This document shows positions 9,701 to 18,151 of a stretch of 64,000 nucleotides of DNA, one piece after another. The stretch is from Cyanidium caldarium. Its lineage: Eukaryota; Rhodophyta; Bangiophyceae; Cyanidiales; Cyanidiaceae. The position numbers and the translations under genes are program-made. The stretch covers positions 186,001 through 250,000 of the forward strand of contig JANCYW010000001.1 in the NCBI GenBank assembly GCA_026184775.1, in the 5' to 3' direction. The notes below the pieces were generated by a model that saw only the letters and a list, made by a program, of their open reading frames with translations, searched no databases and was not told where the DNA came from. Numbering within the stretch: the first letter of the stretch is position 1; every line of letters begins with the position of its first letter.

Positions 9701-10015
9701 CCGCGGATCCGACTCTTGCGCACAACTCCACAACCGCGCCTCTGCGGCCGCCACTTCCACATCACTCTCATTCACTCGCTTGGCGACGTATAGCGGTCGC
9801 GGAGCTGCGTCCACCTCGGGCACATCCTCCACCTCCAACAGCTTCTCGACCGTTCCCGCCGATGGCGCCCGCGCGCGCTCCGACAGCGGCTGCACCACCG
9901 CCACCACTTTGGTGGCCGTCACTCGCAGCACGCGCACTGTCCGGTACTGCCATCGCGACAGCTGTAACCCTTGCAGCAGCCGCTCCTCACCCTCCCGCGA
10001 TAACACCAGCTCCAT
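6758..10015 (-). CDS. Pseudokinase-ANTH-TKL kinase fusion protein
   Basis: A 1085-residue protein with three parts. Residues ~70-270 follow a protein-kinase fold without catalytic residues: a VAK beta-3 lysine, an IREYC hinge and an alpha-F-like DDVYDLGCLLRDL, but no HRD or DFG (GGRLRMSELF...GKLRGFGP occupies that place). Residues ~420-690 look like an ANTH clathrin-adaptor domain (TIRRKTLQLYLHPVASLKAF, LLVHGLLLRG, RRFQDFERD). Residues ~815-1075 are an active TKL/Raf-like kinase: GRGSFGAVHKA loop, VAVK lysine (~845), HRDLKSANLLVDD, DFG (961-963), TFQYMAPEV and ADVYSFGVLLWEL. The ANTH part suggests binding to phosphoinositides on endocytic membranes. Linkers are low-complexity. That this is one polypeptide is read directly from a single open frame. 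Confidence 0.85.
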   Translation of the reverse strand: MELVLSREGEERLLQGLQLSRWQYRTVRVLRVTATKVVAVVQPLSERARAPSAGTVEKLLEVEDVPEVDAAPRPLYVAKRVNESDVEVAAAEARLWSCAQESDPRLFLRLVEFVPLSETSFIYIREYCAAGKAAAELPEPKVVRLLAFALCAVRALRRLGIPTGGRLRMSELFAHGKLRGFGPAVVQRATDGTAVAADGQASGDEDRRRSSEVPGQTEADDVYDLGCLLRDLMGHRREQYSKRLRRLEESCLRDDKALRPDLITIERKLCRLIHRSRSKTDAAAEDGAERDAPPSPELSNVQEVAATAETTTAAATTDAERLEEVIDSAELLDGVAAGRSADREADALLMPSPPTPTPMRLPTHQRRGSRSGPLAPEDAVPKTPPVAAPRRSAGGRAASSGDVEQATRAAIGDEQPQPPAPRYLEFLLGALYDSSAAEVADTIFKTIRRKTLQLYLHPVASLKAFLLVHGLLLRGPRAVYSTAVRYLDMLTLLRHSLLGEGHGGGIPSLDARGRSASFPQQVRQALTRIVGGAAVPEAGRLTAPDAPAALLDGHLSGYASIVIRKVRRFQDFERDAGAVALPLGRSRRLTFAVSLAESVGRSLRVVQQCHVDRMHPPLASLMHTVMDELYAELVVSVVVMASTLAPALSSAERRELAPLFRHALADARALWQWITRYDAERMDTPVGAALRTLAACSLTAVSGPVDVQRADDATDWMQLVAQRFGNERVVGCGLRSVETVEELPRTLLYRFHPEAVTTPTVHRSPRAEDVVAARRRSHSIGNAADMLGRPPSPGAKPRPLPSRLALPYHEMAAADLELQEEIGRGSFGAVHKARLRSTGAVVAVKLMDVGRGGEDAHAVREFYSEVSILCRLHHENVLSFHGAGRTPDHRRLFIVTEYMARGTLFDVVHRRRESLSPLRKKAVALDVCRGMAYLHAKGLLHRDLKSANLLVDDAFRVKVGDFGLTRRVGTLTVAVPLTGQCGTFQYMAPEVLACAPYNKSADVYSFGVLLWELLEEQLPYAGLQPAQVVVAVMQQHVRPELDPSWSPELQALLRECWHPDAARRPTFAALVERLPPIPFPAPTRS

Positions 10016-10422
10016 AGCGCCTGCTGTCGGTCACAGCGCTCGCCAGCGGCGTCCCAGTGCCCGAAGCGATCTCGGTGACGAGGATAAGCGCGAAAAGTGC
10101 AATACAGTTCGTGGCAGAGTGACTACAAACGACTCGACAACCGCGATATCAATCTCGACGGCTATACCGTGTCCATGTCCGAGATTAACGCCTGCACACA
10201 CACACACACACACCTGAAGAGTGCCCACACGTTGCGCACACGAATTGCGGCGCGCGTGTGGATGGCTCGCGGTGTGTGTGTCGATCGGTGCGGCATGTCG
10301 GTGGGGCCGTCGACCAGAACGACAGCGCGATGTGGAGGAGGGAGGAAAAGACAGGAAGGGGAATGGACGCTGAGAAGAGGGTATGTCGTGAATGGATGAA
10401 GTGGGAGAGTGCATAGTTTGTG
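10016..10422 (-). other. Intergenic with CA microsatellite
   Basis: About 400 bases between the TAF9 stop and the kinase start, both on the minus strand. It contains a (CA)n tract at 10195-10213. No gene is seen; it is probably the kinase promoter and 5' leader. Confidence 0.5.
10195..10213. repeat. (CA)n microsatellite
   Basis: Nineteen bases of alternating C and A, about 180 bp upstream of the minus-strand kinase start. Similar tracts lie upstream of other genes in the window (16063, 31361, 49984). Confidence 0.9.
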
Positions 10423-11205
10423 TTAATGGCGTTGGCGAGTTCTTCGCGAGGGGTGATGCGGTTTGGCGTCGTCTGCGGAATCGCCATCATCGCCGGCCTC
10501 GTGCTCTGTGCTTCGTTCCTCCACCTCCTCCACCACCGCCATACGCTCGGCAGCGCTCTCGTTTGCTGCAGTCACTCGCCTCGTCTTGTGCGGTCCGCCT
10601 GCTGCCTCTTCTTGATCCTCATCCTCCTCTCCCGCGGCCGCTCCTCGTTCCGCCACGGTATCGGCGACGGCCAGCATCGCCGAGTACTCCGCGCTGCCGC
10701 TGCCGCTGCCGAGGCCTTTGGTCACATTCTGCGGCAGTGCTTCGGGCGCTCGCGCTACCACCCGATACGGCCGCGCCGTCAACTGATGGTGTGGCGGCGG
10801 CAACTGGACAGTGCCGCGGTCGCCAGCGATCACCGGCAGCGGCACCGCGTTCAGCGCCCGCGCCTGCTGCATCGCCAACTCTCGCGGTGGTGCCTGGGTA
10901 AACTCGTGTTGCAACCGTGTCTCGATGGCCAGCCGCAGATCGGCCACCTCGATGTCTGCCGCGTCTCCGCCGGCCGCCGCCGCCAACGACCCGCCACCTC
11001 CCCGCGCCGTCGACGCCCCCGCACCGCGCGCCGCGTGTTCCGCCATATCCCGCGCATCCACCAGCACCTGCGCCATATACCGGTGCAGCAGCTCCAACAA
11101 CACGTGCACCACCCGCTCATCGTACTGCTCCACCTGCATCGCCTTGAGGATCGCCGCCACCGATCGGGCATCTTGCGGCGCCGACGCCGTCTCGTACTTG
11201 GTCAT
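10423..11205 (-). CDS. TAF9: TAF9, TFIID/SAGA histone-fold subunit
   Basis: A 260-residue protein from the ATG at 11205 (the frame is open to 11214). TAF9 pairs with TAF6 through a histone fold in TFIID and SAGA. The histone fold is clear at the N-terminus: DARSVAAILKAMQVEQYDERVV, then LLELLHRYMAQVLVDARDMAEHA. The family's second block also matches: ADLRLAIETRLQHEF, then PPRELAMQQARALNAVPLPVI. The C-terminal ~110 residues are acidic and low-complexity. Most TAF9 proteins are 190-270 residues, so length fits. Confidence 0.92.
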   Translation of the reverse strand: MTKYETASAPQDARSVAAILKAMQVEQYDERVVHVLLELLHRYMAQVLVDARDMAEHAARGAGASTARGGGGSLAAAAGGDAADIEVADLRLAIETRLQHEFTQAPPRELAMQQARALNAVPLPVIAGDRGTVQLPPPHHQLTARPYRVVARAPEALPQNVTKGLGSGSGSAEYSAMLAVADTVAERGAAAGEEDEDQEEAAGGPHKTRRVTAANESAAERMAVVEEVEERSTEHEAGDDGDSADDAKPHHPSRRTRQRH

Positions 11206-11539
11206 GAGAAGCAAACGGGTGCGTCAGTGCGTTGGAATCAGGGTTGTCGACGGCAGCAACGGGTGTGGTAGGCCTGGTGACGCTCCGACCGGAACGAGAT
11301 GGAACAAGTGACAAATCGTCGGCGCTTGTCTGACGAATGCGGATGACGGACAGATTGCGCGTGGACACGAAAATTACCGGTCAAGTTGATAGAGCTAGAG
11401 ACTAGATGGGTTCAGCGCGACCGTGTCGACATCGCAGAGTGTCTCGTCTCCCTCCGCCTCTAGGACGGTCTCAGCGGAGCGAGTCGTGCCTCATCCGGGT
11501 CGCTCGTCACGGACCCCGCTTCCCGCCTCTCACCGCGGA
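11206..11539 (-). other. Intergenic, no gene seen
   Basis: About 330 bases between the AMMECR1 stop and the TAF9 start on the minus strand. No coding or structured feature is recognised. Confidence 0.45.
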
Positions 11540-12715
11540 CTAGTTCAACGACTGCACCAGCATGGCGCGATACTCCTCGTACTTCAACCCGGCTTTGGTG
11601 CTGGTGTAGGTGGTGAGCGACACACACGATGCCCACCACTCGTCGCGGTCGTCGGCGGGAATGTGGCCACCGTAACCCGACTTGCGCACCAGCGAGCGGA
11701 TGGTCTCGCTGCGCGACCAGCCGAGCTCGATGGCCACCTCGGGAAGATAGGTGGCGCTATAATTGCTGTGCGGGTTGAACGCCGTGGGGACAATGCGGCC
11801 GGGGGGGCGCACACTGTGGCGGTCATCGCCCACTTCCAGGATAAGGCCGTGCACGCCCGGCTCCCAATCCCACACCGACTCGCGCCGCACAAAGTCGTGC
11901 AGCAGGCTCACCCCGCAACTCAGCTGCGGCAATTCGTCCAGGGCAATGGGCGCGAAGCGACGGTCATGCAGTGCCGATGTGAGCGCGTAGGAGCGCAGCG
12001 CCTCGTGCAGGCCGGTGGGCGTGAGCGTGCCGATGCATCCGCGCAAGTGATACACATCGGTGCCGCTGAGCAGGCTCTCGCGTGCATGACGCTTGCGCCA
12101 CGTCACAAACACGCCGTACTCGTTGCTATCGGGCACCAGTCGCGACTCGATCGACTTGGGCAACAACTCGCCGGGTTTGCCGCGCAAGTGTCGCTCCAGC
12201 GTCGCAAAGGCCACCGCGCACATGACCGTATCCGCCACCGCGTCCCTGCCAGGGGCGACAGTGGCCGTTGGTGCTGCCGCCAGCGCCCGGTCTCGGTCTG
12301 TCACCTCCACGCCTTGCTCGTCCCGCCGCTGGCTTCCTCGGCGACGCTGGCGTCGTCGCTCTCGTGACGACTGCGGTTGACTGCGCTGTTCCGCCTTGCA
12401 CCGATCACGCTGTTCGTCTTCGATCGACCCGTCTTCCACGTCATCCTCCACGACAGACTCGTTCTCGTCCAGCTCCCACTGCTCCTCGCCGCCAAGCGAT
12501 CCGTCGTAGGCGCCGGTCTCCGCGCGTCCACCCTCCGACACCGCTGTGGCGGTCTGCACTACCGACTCCGCATCGGCGTCGGCCCGCCGCCGCATCCACT
12601 TGCGCCACATCAGGCACCCACTGGACTTGACCGCGCCGCAGCCCAATTCATGCCCCCGTCGAGTAGCTCGCGTGTGCCATGACCGATGAGACAGGAGATC
12701 GCCCTCTGTCGCCAA
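11540..12715 (-). CDS. AMMECR1: AMMECR1 domain protein
   Basis: A 391-residue protein with an AMMECR1 domain in its C-terminal ~220 residues. The invariant signature LRGCIGT is present, preceded by YGVFVTWRKRH and followed by ALTSALHDRRFAPIALDELP, and the domain ends with TTYTSTKAGLKYEEYRAMLV. The biochemical role of AMMECR1 is unsettled; the conserved LRGCIG pocket suggests an enzyme or a nucleotide/RNA-binding role. The N-terminal ~165 residues are poorly conserved, with acidic and then basic low-complexity stretches. The domain itself is certain; the start is not. Confidence 0.9.
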   Translation of the reverse strand: MATEGDLLSHRSWHTRATRRGHELGCGAVKSSGCLMWRKWMRRRADADAESVVQTATAVSEGGRAETGAYDGSLGGEEQWELDENESVVEDDVEDGSIEDEQRDRCKAEQRSQPQSSRERRRQRRRGSQRRDEQGVEVTDRDRALAAAPTATVAPGRDAVADTVMCAVAFATLERHLRGKPGELLPKSIESRLVPDSNEYGVFVTWRKRHARESLLSGTDVYHLRGCIGTLTPTGLHEALRSYALTSALHDRRFAPIALDELPQLSCGVSLLHDFVRRESVWDWEPGVHGLILEVGDDRHSVRPPGRIVPTAFNPHSNYSATYLPEVAIELGWSRSETIRSLVRKSGYGGHIPADDRDEWWASCVSLTTYTSTKAGLKYEEYRAMLVQSLN

Positions 12716-12977
12716 TCGACGCTGCGATGAACGCGCTGTTCACCTGTCGGCCAACGTCGACTCTCCGGACAGCAGTCACGTGCCAATCACCTCGAGGCGT
12801 GCGCCGACGGCAGTGCGCATCGAGCGCGGACGACCGGTGAAACCATCGATGGGAAGACAAGAGGGACGCGTAAGGAAGGCGCGGGACTCTAGGTGCAGCC
12901 GATGAAATGCTCCACCTGCCCGACCGTTCCGTCCCACGTGCTCGCACACTTGACGACGCTTTACGAGCTGCACCCAC

Positions 12978-13982
12978 CTATCCCGGTCGCTGGCGTTTGG
13001 ACGGCTGCGCGCGTGGTGCCGGTTCGTCCTCCCCCTCGTCCTCCCCCTCTTCATCGTCGTCGTCGTCGTCGTCGTCGTCATACTCTCCCTCCTCGTCTTC
13101 CTCATCGTCAAACTCCTCATCCTCCTCATCGAATGTAAAGTCACCGCCATCGTCGTCATCATCTTCATCGTCGAGGTCGCCGGTGAGCGCGCCGATGCCG
13201 CGACTATCTTCGCCCTCGTCGTCTTCCTCATCATCGTCCAGTTCGGCCTTGCCTGAGCGCGGACGCGCCCGTTTCCGCTGTGGTGCCGCGGCGCCGTTGT
13301 ACTCCTCGCCTTCCTCCTCGTCTTCCGCCTCCTCTTCCTCCTCGTCTTCCTCGTCTTCCTCGTCTTCCTCGTCCTCCTCGTCCTCCTCTTCCTCCTCATC
13401 AGCATCGCCCGGCTTGCCGTACGCCTGTTTCAGCACTGCGTCCTCCTCGCGAATGTCCTCCTCGTCCTCCTCGTCCTCCTCGTTCTCATCTTCCTCGTCC
13501 TCCTCTTCCTCCTCATCTTCGTCGACGTCGTTGCCGGCCTCGTCTCTTCCGTCCAGCACCGTGAGGCCGCGAATCTCCCGAAACATAAACTCGCGATAGT
13601 CGGGTAGCTCGCTCACTGGGCAGCGATAACAGTCCACGACGCGCAGGTGCAAGCAGCCGCCGAGGGGGCGCAACGCGTCCAGCGTGCGAATCGCGTTACC
13701 CGACAGGTTGAGCACTTCCAACCGCGGCGCGTGCGTCGGCAGTTTCTCCAACCCGGCGCCAGTGAGCCGGTTATCGCTCACCTCCAGCCGCCGCAACGCC
13801 GGCAGCACCGGCAGCCCGGGCGCCAACGAAGTGAGGCCGCACCCGTTCATCGAAAGCACCTCCAGCGAGTCAAAGTTCTCCAAACCGCTCGGGTGCGCCT
13901 GCTTGCACAGATTGTCCAGTACGAGCTCCTTGACCTCGCGTGCCGCCTGGTTGTCGATGGCCTTGTGTATCGCCGCCTCCAT
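12978..13982 (-). CDS. ANP32-like leucine-rich acidic nuclear protein
   Basis: A 334-residue protein with four to five leucine-rich repeats in the first ~150 residues (ELVLDNLCKQ, LEVLSMNGCGLTSL, LRRLEVSDNRLTGAGL, LEVLNLSGNAIRTLDAL) closed by an LRR cap (YREFMFREIRGLTVLDGRDEAGND). A very long Asp/Glu tail of ~170 residues follows, ending in a short basic PSKRQRP, possibly a nuclear signal. This is the ANP32/LANP layout: histone chaperoning, mRNA export and phosphatase inhibition are known roles in animals and plants. The acidic tail is encoded by imperfect GAG/GAC-type trinucleotide arrays and is likely length-variable. Confidence 0.9.
   Translation of the reverse strand: MEAAIHKAIDNQAAREVKELVLDNLCKQAHPSGLENFDSLEVLSMNGCGLTSLAPGLPVLPALRRLEVSDNRLTGAGLEKLPTHAPRLEVLNLSGNAIRTLDALRPLGGCLHLRVVDCYRCPVSELPDYREFMFREIRGLTVLDGRDEAGNDVDEDEEEEEDEEDENEEDEEDEEDIREEDAVLKQAYGKPGDADEEEEEDEEDEEDEEDEEDEEEEEAEDEEEGEEYNGAAAPQRKRARPRSGKAELDDDEEDDEGEDSRGIGALTGDLDDEDDDDDGGDFTFDEEDEEFDDEEDEEGEYDDDDDDDDDEEGEDEGEDEPAPRAQPSKRQRPG
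13025..13545. repeat. Imperfect trinucleotide array coding the acidic tail
   Basis: Plus-strand runs such as TCGTCGTCGTCGTCG and CCTCGTCTTCCTCGTCTT, repeated with interruptions. On the minus strand they read as Asp/Glu codons of the ANP32-like gene. Such arrays expand and contract easily. Confidence 0.8.
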
Positions 13983-14444
13983 CCTGAAGAAGCGTCGGTT
14001 GAGAGGCGGTTGTACGGTCCAGTGTAACCCGAGGAAACCGGGGATGGCGGCGCAATACAGCGGCGGTGCTCGAAGCGATGAAACGATCCGTGCTGCCGCT
14101 TCAGTGACTAGGACTTGCGTGCACGTGCTCTCCGACGAACACTACCCACACCGTTGATGAAAACTCGAGTCGCGCAGAGCCGCCGCGGCGAGCGCCGTGC
14201 AACGCCGGGCCACGCACGAGCGGGAAGCCGGAGCAGCGTCCGAATTGTCGGCGACCACGAAAAATAGAAACTGTACGAACAGTAGCATTCCTGACCACTC
14301 CCATTTGGGAAGCATTCCGAACAAGTGCCGGTCGTTGATTCTTCGCATCCGACGCCCTGCGTCACCGCACGCATCCCCCGAAAGCGCATCCGATGCAAGC
14401 ACCCACTCTCCCTTGCCGAGCTCGAACACTCTCGCACACACCTT
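13983..14444 (-). other. Intergenic, no gene seen
   Basis: About 460 bases between two minus-strand genes. Short ORFs on both strands overlap one another and show no family features. Confidence 0.45.
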
Positions 14445-15623
14445 TTATGCCTTCGTCTCCGATACTATCTCCACCCACCTGCTCACTTGCTTGATCGCCT
14501 TGCGCAGCACCTGCAACATATACACCACCTCCTGCACGTTTCGCGCCTGCGGCACCAAGTCGTGCGCAACGGCATCGAGCCAGGAGGTCTCGGGTGCACT
14601 AGGCATCTCACTGCGCGCATCTCGCAGTACGGCGCGCACCTGTTGCACGGCGTGGGCCAACCAAGCGTCCTCCATCGGCACCGTATCCGCCCGGTAGGTG
14701 CGCGGCGGTAGGTGTCGGTTCTTCAATTGCAACTCCTTATTGCGACGATGTCGCTGCTTGCGCTCCATATCGCGCTGCAGCTCCGCCTGCATCGCCTGCG
14801 CCCGTTCCGTGACCGCGCGCACCGCTGCGGGCCCGCGCTGCGTCAGCAGCACATTCGCCTGTGACACTTGCTCCGCACGAAACGCCTCATCGCGTAGCAG
14901 TCGCCAAATGCGCCGCGAGGGCGGCGTCAGTTGCCGCAGTATTTCCAGGTCGTTGCCGGCGGTGGCACCGGCGGTCTCCATGCGCGCCAGCAGATCTTCT
15001 CGCAGTCGTCGCCGCATCGGCCGTTGCACTTGCAGTCGCCGCCACGACTCCTGACCCGCCTCGTCGTCAAACTCACCGCTGCGCACCATCGATTTGCCTC
15101 GCGGCACGCCCGATATGGCTTCTCGCCGGCGGCGGCCGTCGCGGTCGCGCTCCGGCTCATCGGCAGCCCGACGGCGAAATCGTCGCTGTCGCCGATCCGT
15201 GCGCTCCGCCCGATCCACTTGCTCCAAATCCGCCATATCCGTCTCGTCCAGGTCGGCATTGAACATATTCAGCGCTCGGAACCTCCTGGCCGAGACGCCT
15301 CCATTCTCTGCGGTCTCATCCGTCCAGGCGGCGGGCGACACCGGCGCGGGCGCCTGCTCGGTGGCCTCTTGCCGACGCCGCAGCTCCTCCGCTTCGTTTG
15401 CTATCCGCCGCAAACGCGTCGACTCATCAATCTGCCGCAACAGACTGCTGCGCACAACGGTCGTGCCACCGTCGGCGCTGGTCGTTACGCGCGGCGCCGC
15501 TGGTTCCGTGGCCGTGCGGCCCCTGCCCTCCGACGCCCTCCCACTGCCCGTGCTGCGGTTGCTGTACCGCCGAATCGAAAGCCATGCATTGAGAAGCACG
15601 CGAGCGTGTCGCTGGTATGCCAT
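14445..15623 (-). CDS. Unknown protein with mitochondrial-like presequence
   Basis: A 392-residue protein not assigned to a family. The first ~25 residues (MAYQRHARVLLNAWLSIRRY) have Arg, Ser and hydrophobics without acid residues, as in a mitochondrial presequence. The middle is charged and Arg-rich, with helix-forming stretches (ERAQAMQAELQRDMERKQ). The C-terminal ~110 residues look folded (YRADTVPMEDAWLAHAVQQV, then NVQEVVYMLQVLRKAIKQVS). The length of the open frame in a region of ordinary genes supports a real gene. A mitoribosome-associated or assembly protein is possible but is only a guess. Confidence 0.7.
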   Translation of the reverse strand: MAYQRHARVLLNAWLSIRRYSNRSTGSGRASEGRGRTATEPAAPRVTTSADGGTTVVRSSLLRQIDESTRLRRIANEAEELRRRQEATEQAPAPVSPAAWTDETAENGGVSARRFRALNMFNADLDETDMADLEQVDRAERTDRRQRRFRRRAADEPERDRDGRRRREAISGVPRGKSMVRSGEFDDEAGQESWRRLQVQRPMRRRLREDLLARMETAGATAGNDLEILRQLTPPSRRIWRLLRDEAFRAEQVSQANVLLTQRGPAAVRAVTERAQAMQAELQRDMERKQRHRRNKELQLKNRHLPPRTYRADTVPMEDAWLAHAVQQVRAVLRDARSEMPSAPETSWLDAVAHDLVPQARNVQEVVYMLQVLRKAIKQVSRWVEIVSETKA

Positions 15624-16085
15624 GCAGTGGGATGAAACGAAAAACAGCGGATGTCCCTGGACGAGTCACCGAGGGCTGACAAAGTCACGTCGTCGGGAGA
15701 GCCAAATCGCTTCCTCTCCTAAATAACGAGCGATCCGAGTTTGTCACCGTCTACTCGTCCTGTGCAAAACGCGTCTGCCCTCATTTATTCTCTTTCCAAA
15801 CGTTCCATGCATTCCCGAACAACCCCGGGGGCGCAGGTGCCGGCGTGGTTACGCGTCGGCGCCGTGCGCTCAGACCTTCCACCAATCGATCGATCGGTCG
15901 GTCGGTCGATCGCCTCCATCGGCGCCGTGCGCCTCGCCGGCCGCCGACGTCGCGCCACCCACGTTGCGCGAAGGTATCACCTCGGTCGCGTCCTGGAGTA
16001 GTGTGTGCGAGCCAGTGACCTGCGAGATTTCTACGCATTGACCACGACAGGGACTGCGTAATTGTGTGTGTGTGTGTCTGAAATC
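15624..16085. other. Divergent intergenic region with short repeats
   Basis: About 460 bases between two divergent starts (minus gene at 15623, S1 gene at 16086), so it should hold both promoters. It contains a CGAT/CGGT tetranucleotide stretch (about 15885-15911), a 12-bp direct repeat GGCGCCGTGCGC (near 15860 and 15921) and a (TG)n tract ending 8 bases before the S1 ATG. Confidence 0.55.
16063..16077. repeat. (TG)n microsatellite in 5' leader
   Basis: Fifteen bases of alternating T and G directly upstream of the chosen S1-protein start. A longer in-frame ATG at 16062 reads through it as Cys-Val repeats, which argues for the downstream start. Confidence 0.85.
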
Positions 16086-17246
16086 ATGTTTGTGCAAGTG
16101 TTGGCGGCGAGCGGCAAGGTGCGGGGGAACGCGGCCCGGCGGCTGGGTAGCGTGTGCGGCGGATTCACGGCGGCCGGGGCGGCACTGCGGGGCGCAACGC
16201 GCGCGCGGCTGCTGGACGGTGGCCTCGCATGGCGCCGCGCGGTATCGGGACGGACAGCAGCGAGTGCGGGGCTGCCGGCTGTGCGCATGACCGAGACGCC
16301 GGTGGATGCGAGCGGCGGCGAGCAGGAAGTGACCTCATCTGGGGCCGAGGCGGGCGCTTATGGGACCCCGGCGTCGAACGCGACCTCGCCATCGACGCCT
16401 TTTGCTGGAGGGGACATGGGCGATAGCGCCCCTGGGCGCTTCGGCGAGCGCCGCGACGGACTGCGGTCGCGCCGCCCCCCGATGAAACTTCGCCGCCGCC
16501 CGCTCCAGTATAACTTGACGGATCTGCGCGAGGGGCAAAAGCTTGAGGGCACCGTGGTGAGCGTGGTGCCGTACGGAGCGTTTGTGGACTGCGGCGCGTT
16601 TTACACCGATCAGATGGACGAGGCGGACGCACCGCCGGCGTCGCCCGCAGCGGCCGCGGCCAACGGCGCCTCGGACGACGCGGTGGCCGCCGAGAGGGGC
16701 GGAAGTGAGAGCGCCCAGGCACCGACTCCATTCGACGGCCTGGTGCACATTCGCGACTTTTCATACGATTTCGTGCTGTCACCCCACAACATGGTATCAC
16801 TGGGCGACAACGTGACCGTGTATGTCAAGTACGCCGACATCGCCAACCACAAACTGGCGCTGTCGTTCCTGCCACCGATCGATGCGCCGCCCTCCGAAAA
16901 GGGCCTCACGCCCAGCTCGCGCGATCTGTACGCCGTGTCCGAAACGCCCGACGGCCGCCGCAACTACGAATACGCCGATGCGGACAAGCGGCGCGCGGTG
17001 GGCTCGTTCAACCTGGACGACGAAGTGCGCGGCGTCGTGCGTCGCGTCACCAACTTTGGCGCGTTCCTGGATGTCGGCGCCGAGGTGGACGCTTTTCTGC
17101 ACGTCTCCGACATGTGGGGCCGACAGCCGCGACGCACGCTGGAGTTTCTCAAAATCGGTCAAGTGGTGCGTGCACGCGTGTGCGAGGTGAACCAGACCAT
17201 GCGGCGCCTGCGTCTGCGTGCCCTCACCTCGACGGATGAGCAGTGA
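16086..17246 (+). CDS. Two-S1-domain RNA-binding protein, probably plastid
   Basis: A 386-residue protein from the ATG at 16086; a start at 16062 would translate the TG repeat. The first ~70 residues are Arg/Ala-rich without acids, like a transit peptide. Two S1 RNA-binding domains follow: LREGQKLEGTVVSVVPYGAFVD ... FDGLVHIRDFS ... LGDNVTVYVKYAD, interrupted by a ~40-residue Ala/Asp insert, and LDDEVRGVVRRVTNFGAFLDVG ... VDAFLHVSDMW ... IGQVVRARVCEVN. Paired S1 domains of this type occur in plastid ribosomal protein S1, PSRP-7 and the N-terminus of plastid EF-Ts; no EF-Ts part is present. A role in plastid translation is inferred. Confidence 0.85.
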   Translation: MFVQVLAASGKVRGNAARRLGSVCGGFTAAGAALRGATRARLLDGGLAWRRAVSGRTAASAGLPAVRMTETPVDASGGEQEVTSSGAEAGAYGTPASNATSPSTPFAGGDMGDSAPGRFGERRDGLRSRRPPMKLRRRPLQYNLTDLREGQKLEGTVVSVVPYGAFVDCGAFYTDQMDEADAPPASPAAAAANGASDDAVAAERGGSESAQAPTPFDGLVHIRDFSYDFVLSPHNMVSLGDNVTVYVKYADIANHKLALSFLPPIDAPPSEKGLTPSSRDLYAVSETPDGRRNYEYADADKRRAVGSFNLDDEVRGVVRRVTNFGAFLDVGAEVDAFLHVSDMWGRQPRRTLEFLKIGQVVRARVCEVNQTMRRLRLRALTSTDEQ

Positions 17247-17661
17247 GCTATTGGACAAGTAAAATGAAGTGGAGTATGGAGGGACGGGAAACAGAACGCA
17301 AAGGCGACGAAGAGGGACGGATACGAGTTGCCGTTCAGAGAGTGGCGTGCCTCACCGGGCTGCCAGGACGTTGGTGTCGGAGAGCTGCTCGGGGCGAACC
17401 CACTGCTGTTCACACGTTGGCAGGCATTCTTTCGCGTCGAGCAGTGGGCGGCGCGCGTCATCGTGTTCCGTCCTGAGGGAAGAGCACCAGGAGTGGTCGC
17501 TGCAGAGGAGCGCGCGCGCGCGCGGTGCTGACGGTTTTGCGTCGCTTGGCGATAGGGTTTCAGGGCACATGAAACACGGACAATCGGCGCCTCCGCGGCG
17601 GTAACACCTCCCATCCGGCAGCACGCGCTCTTCTTCGCTTCCGAAGGCTCCTCAAGGCGCC
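17247..17661 (+). other. Intergenic, no gene seen
   Basis: About 415 bases between the S1 gene and GOT1, both plus strand. It includes a short GC dinucleotide run (about 17509-17523). No gene is recognised. Confidence 0.45.
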
Positions 17662-18135
17662 ATGAACGATTTTCAAAAGATAGGCGTCACGCTGACGGCC
17701 ATCTCCGTCCTCTTCTACACGCTGGGCGTGGTGTTGCTGTTTGACAAGGGCCTGATAGCGCTCGCCAGTGTGCTCTTCACCTCGTCGCTGTTTCTCATCC
17801 TCGGGCTGAACCGGGCGGTGCGCTTCTTCTTTGTGCGCCGCAAGTGGCGCGCCAGCGGGTGCTTCTTCGGCGGTTTCGCGCTGGTGCTGCTGGGGTGGCC
17901 GGCGCTGGGCACGCTGGTGCAGGCGGTGGGGGCGTTGCAGCTGTTTTTCAGTTTCCTGCCGATAGCGCTCACATTTCTGCGGCAAGTGCCGGGGCTGGGC
18001 CCGCTGCTGGAGACCGGGTGGATGCGGCGAGCGCTGCAGCGACTGTCGGCGGCCGCTTCCGAGGGGTATGCGGGCAGCGGCTCGTCAGCGGATTTGAATG
18101 GTTTCGGAGGTGCTGGGCCCAAGTTGCCGGTTTAA
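17662..18135 (+). CDS. GOT1: GOT1-like Golgi transport membrane protein
   Basis: A 157-residue membrane protein of the GOT1/SFT2 family, which helps ER-Golgi vesicle docking and fusion. It starts with the conserved QKIG (MNDFQKIGVTLTAISVLFYT), continues LGVVLLFDKGLIALASVLFTS and LFLILGLNRAVRFFFVRRK, then FFGGFALVLLGWPALGTLVQ, giving four hydrophobic segments in the family spacing. The usual length is ~140. It converges on ALG11 with only 16 bases between stop codons. Confidence 0.95.
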   Translation: MNDFQKIGVTLTAISVLFYTLGVVLLFDKGLIALASVLFTSSLFLILGLNRAVRFFFVRRKWRASGCFFGGFALVLLGWPALGTLVQAVGALQLFFSFLPIALTFLRQVPGLGPLLETGWMRRALQRLSAAASEGYAGSGSSADLNGFGGAGPKLPV

Positions 18136-18151
18136 GGGCCGGCTGTGCGTT

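Noticed and set aside
13025-13545. Trinucleotide arrays as a minisatellite or CRISPR-like array
   Set aside because: Units are imperfect codon repeats of an acidic tail, with no constant repeat-spacer pattern.
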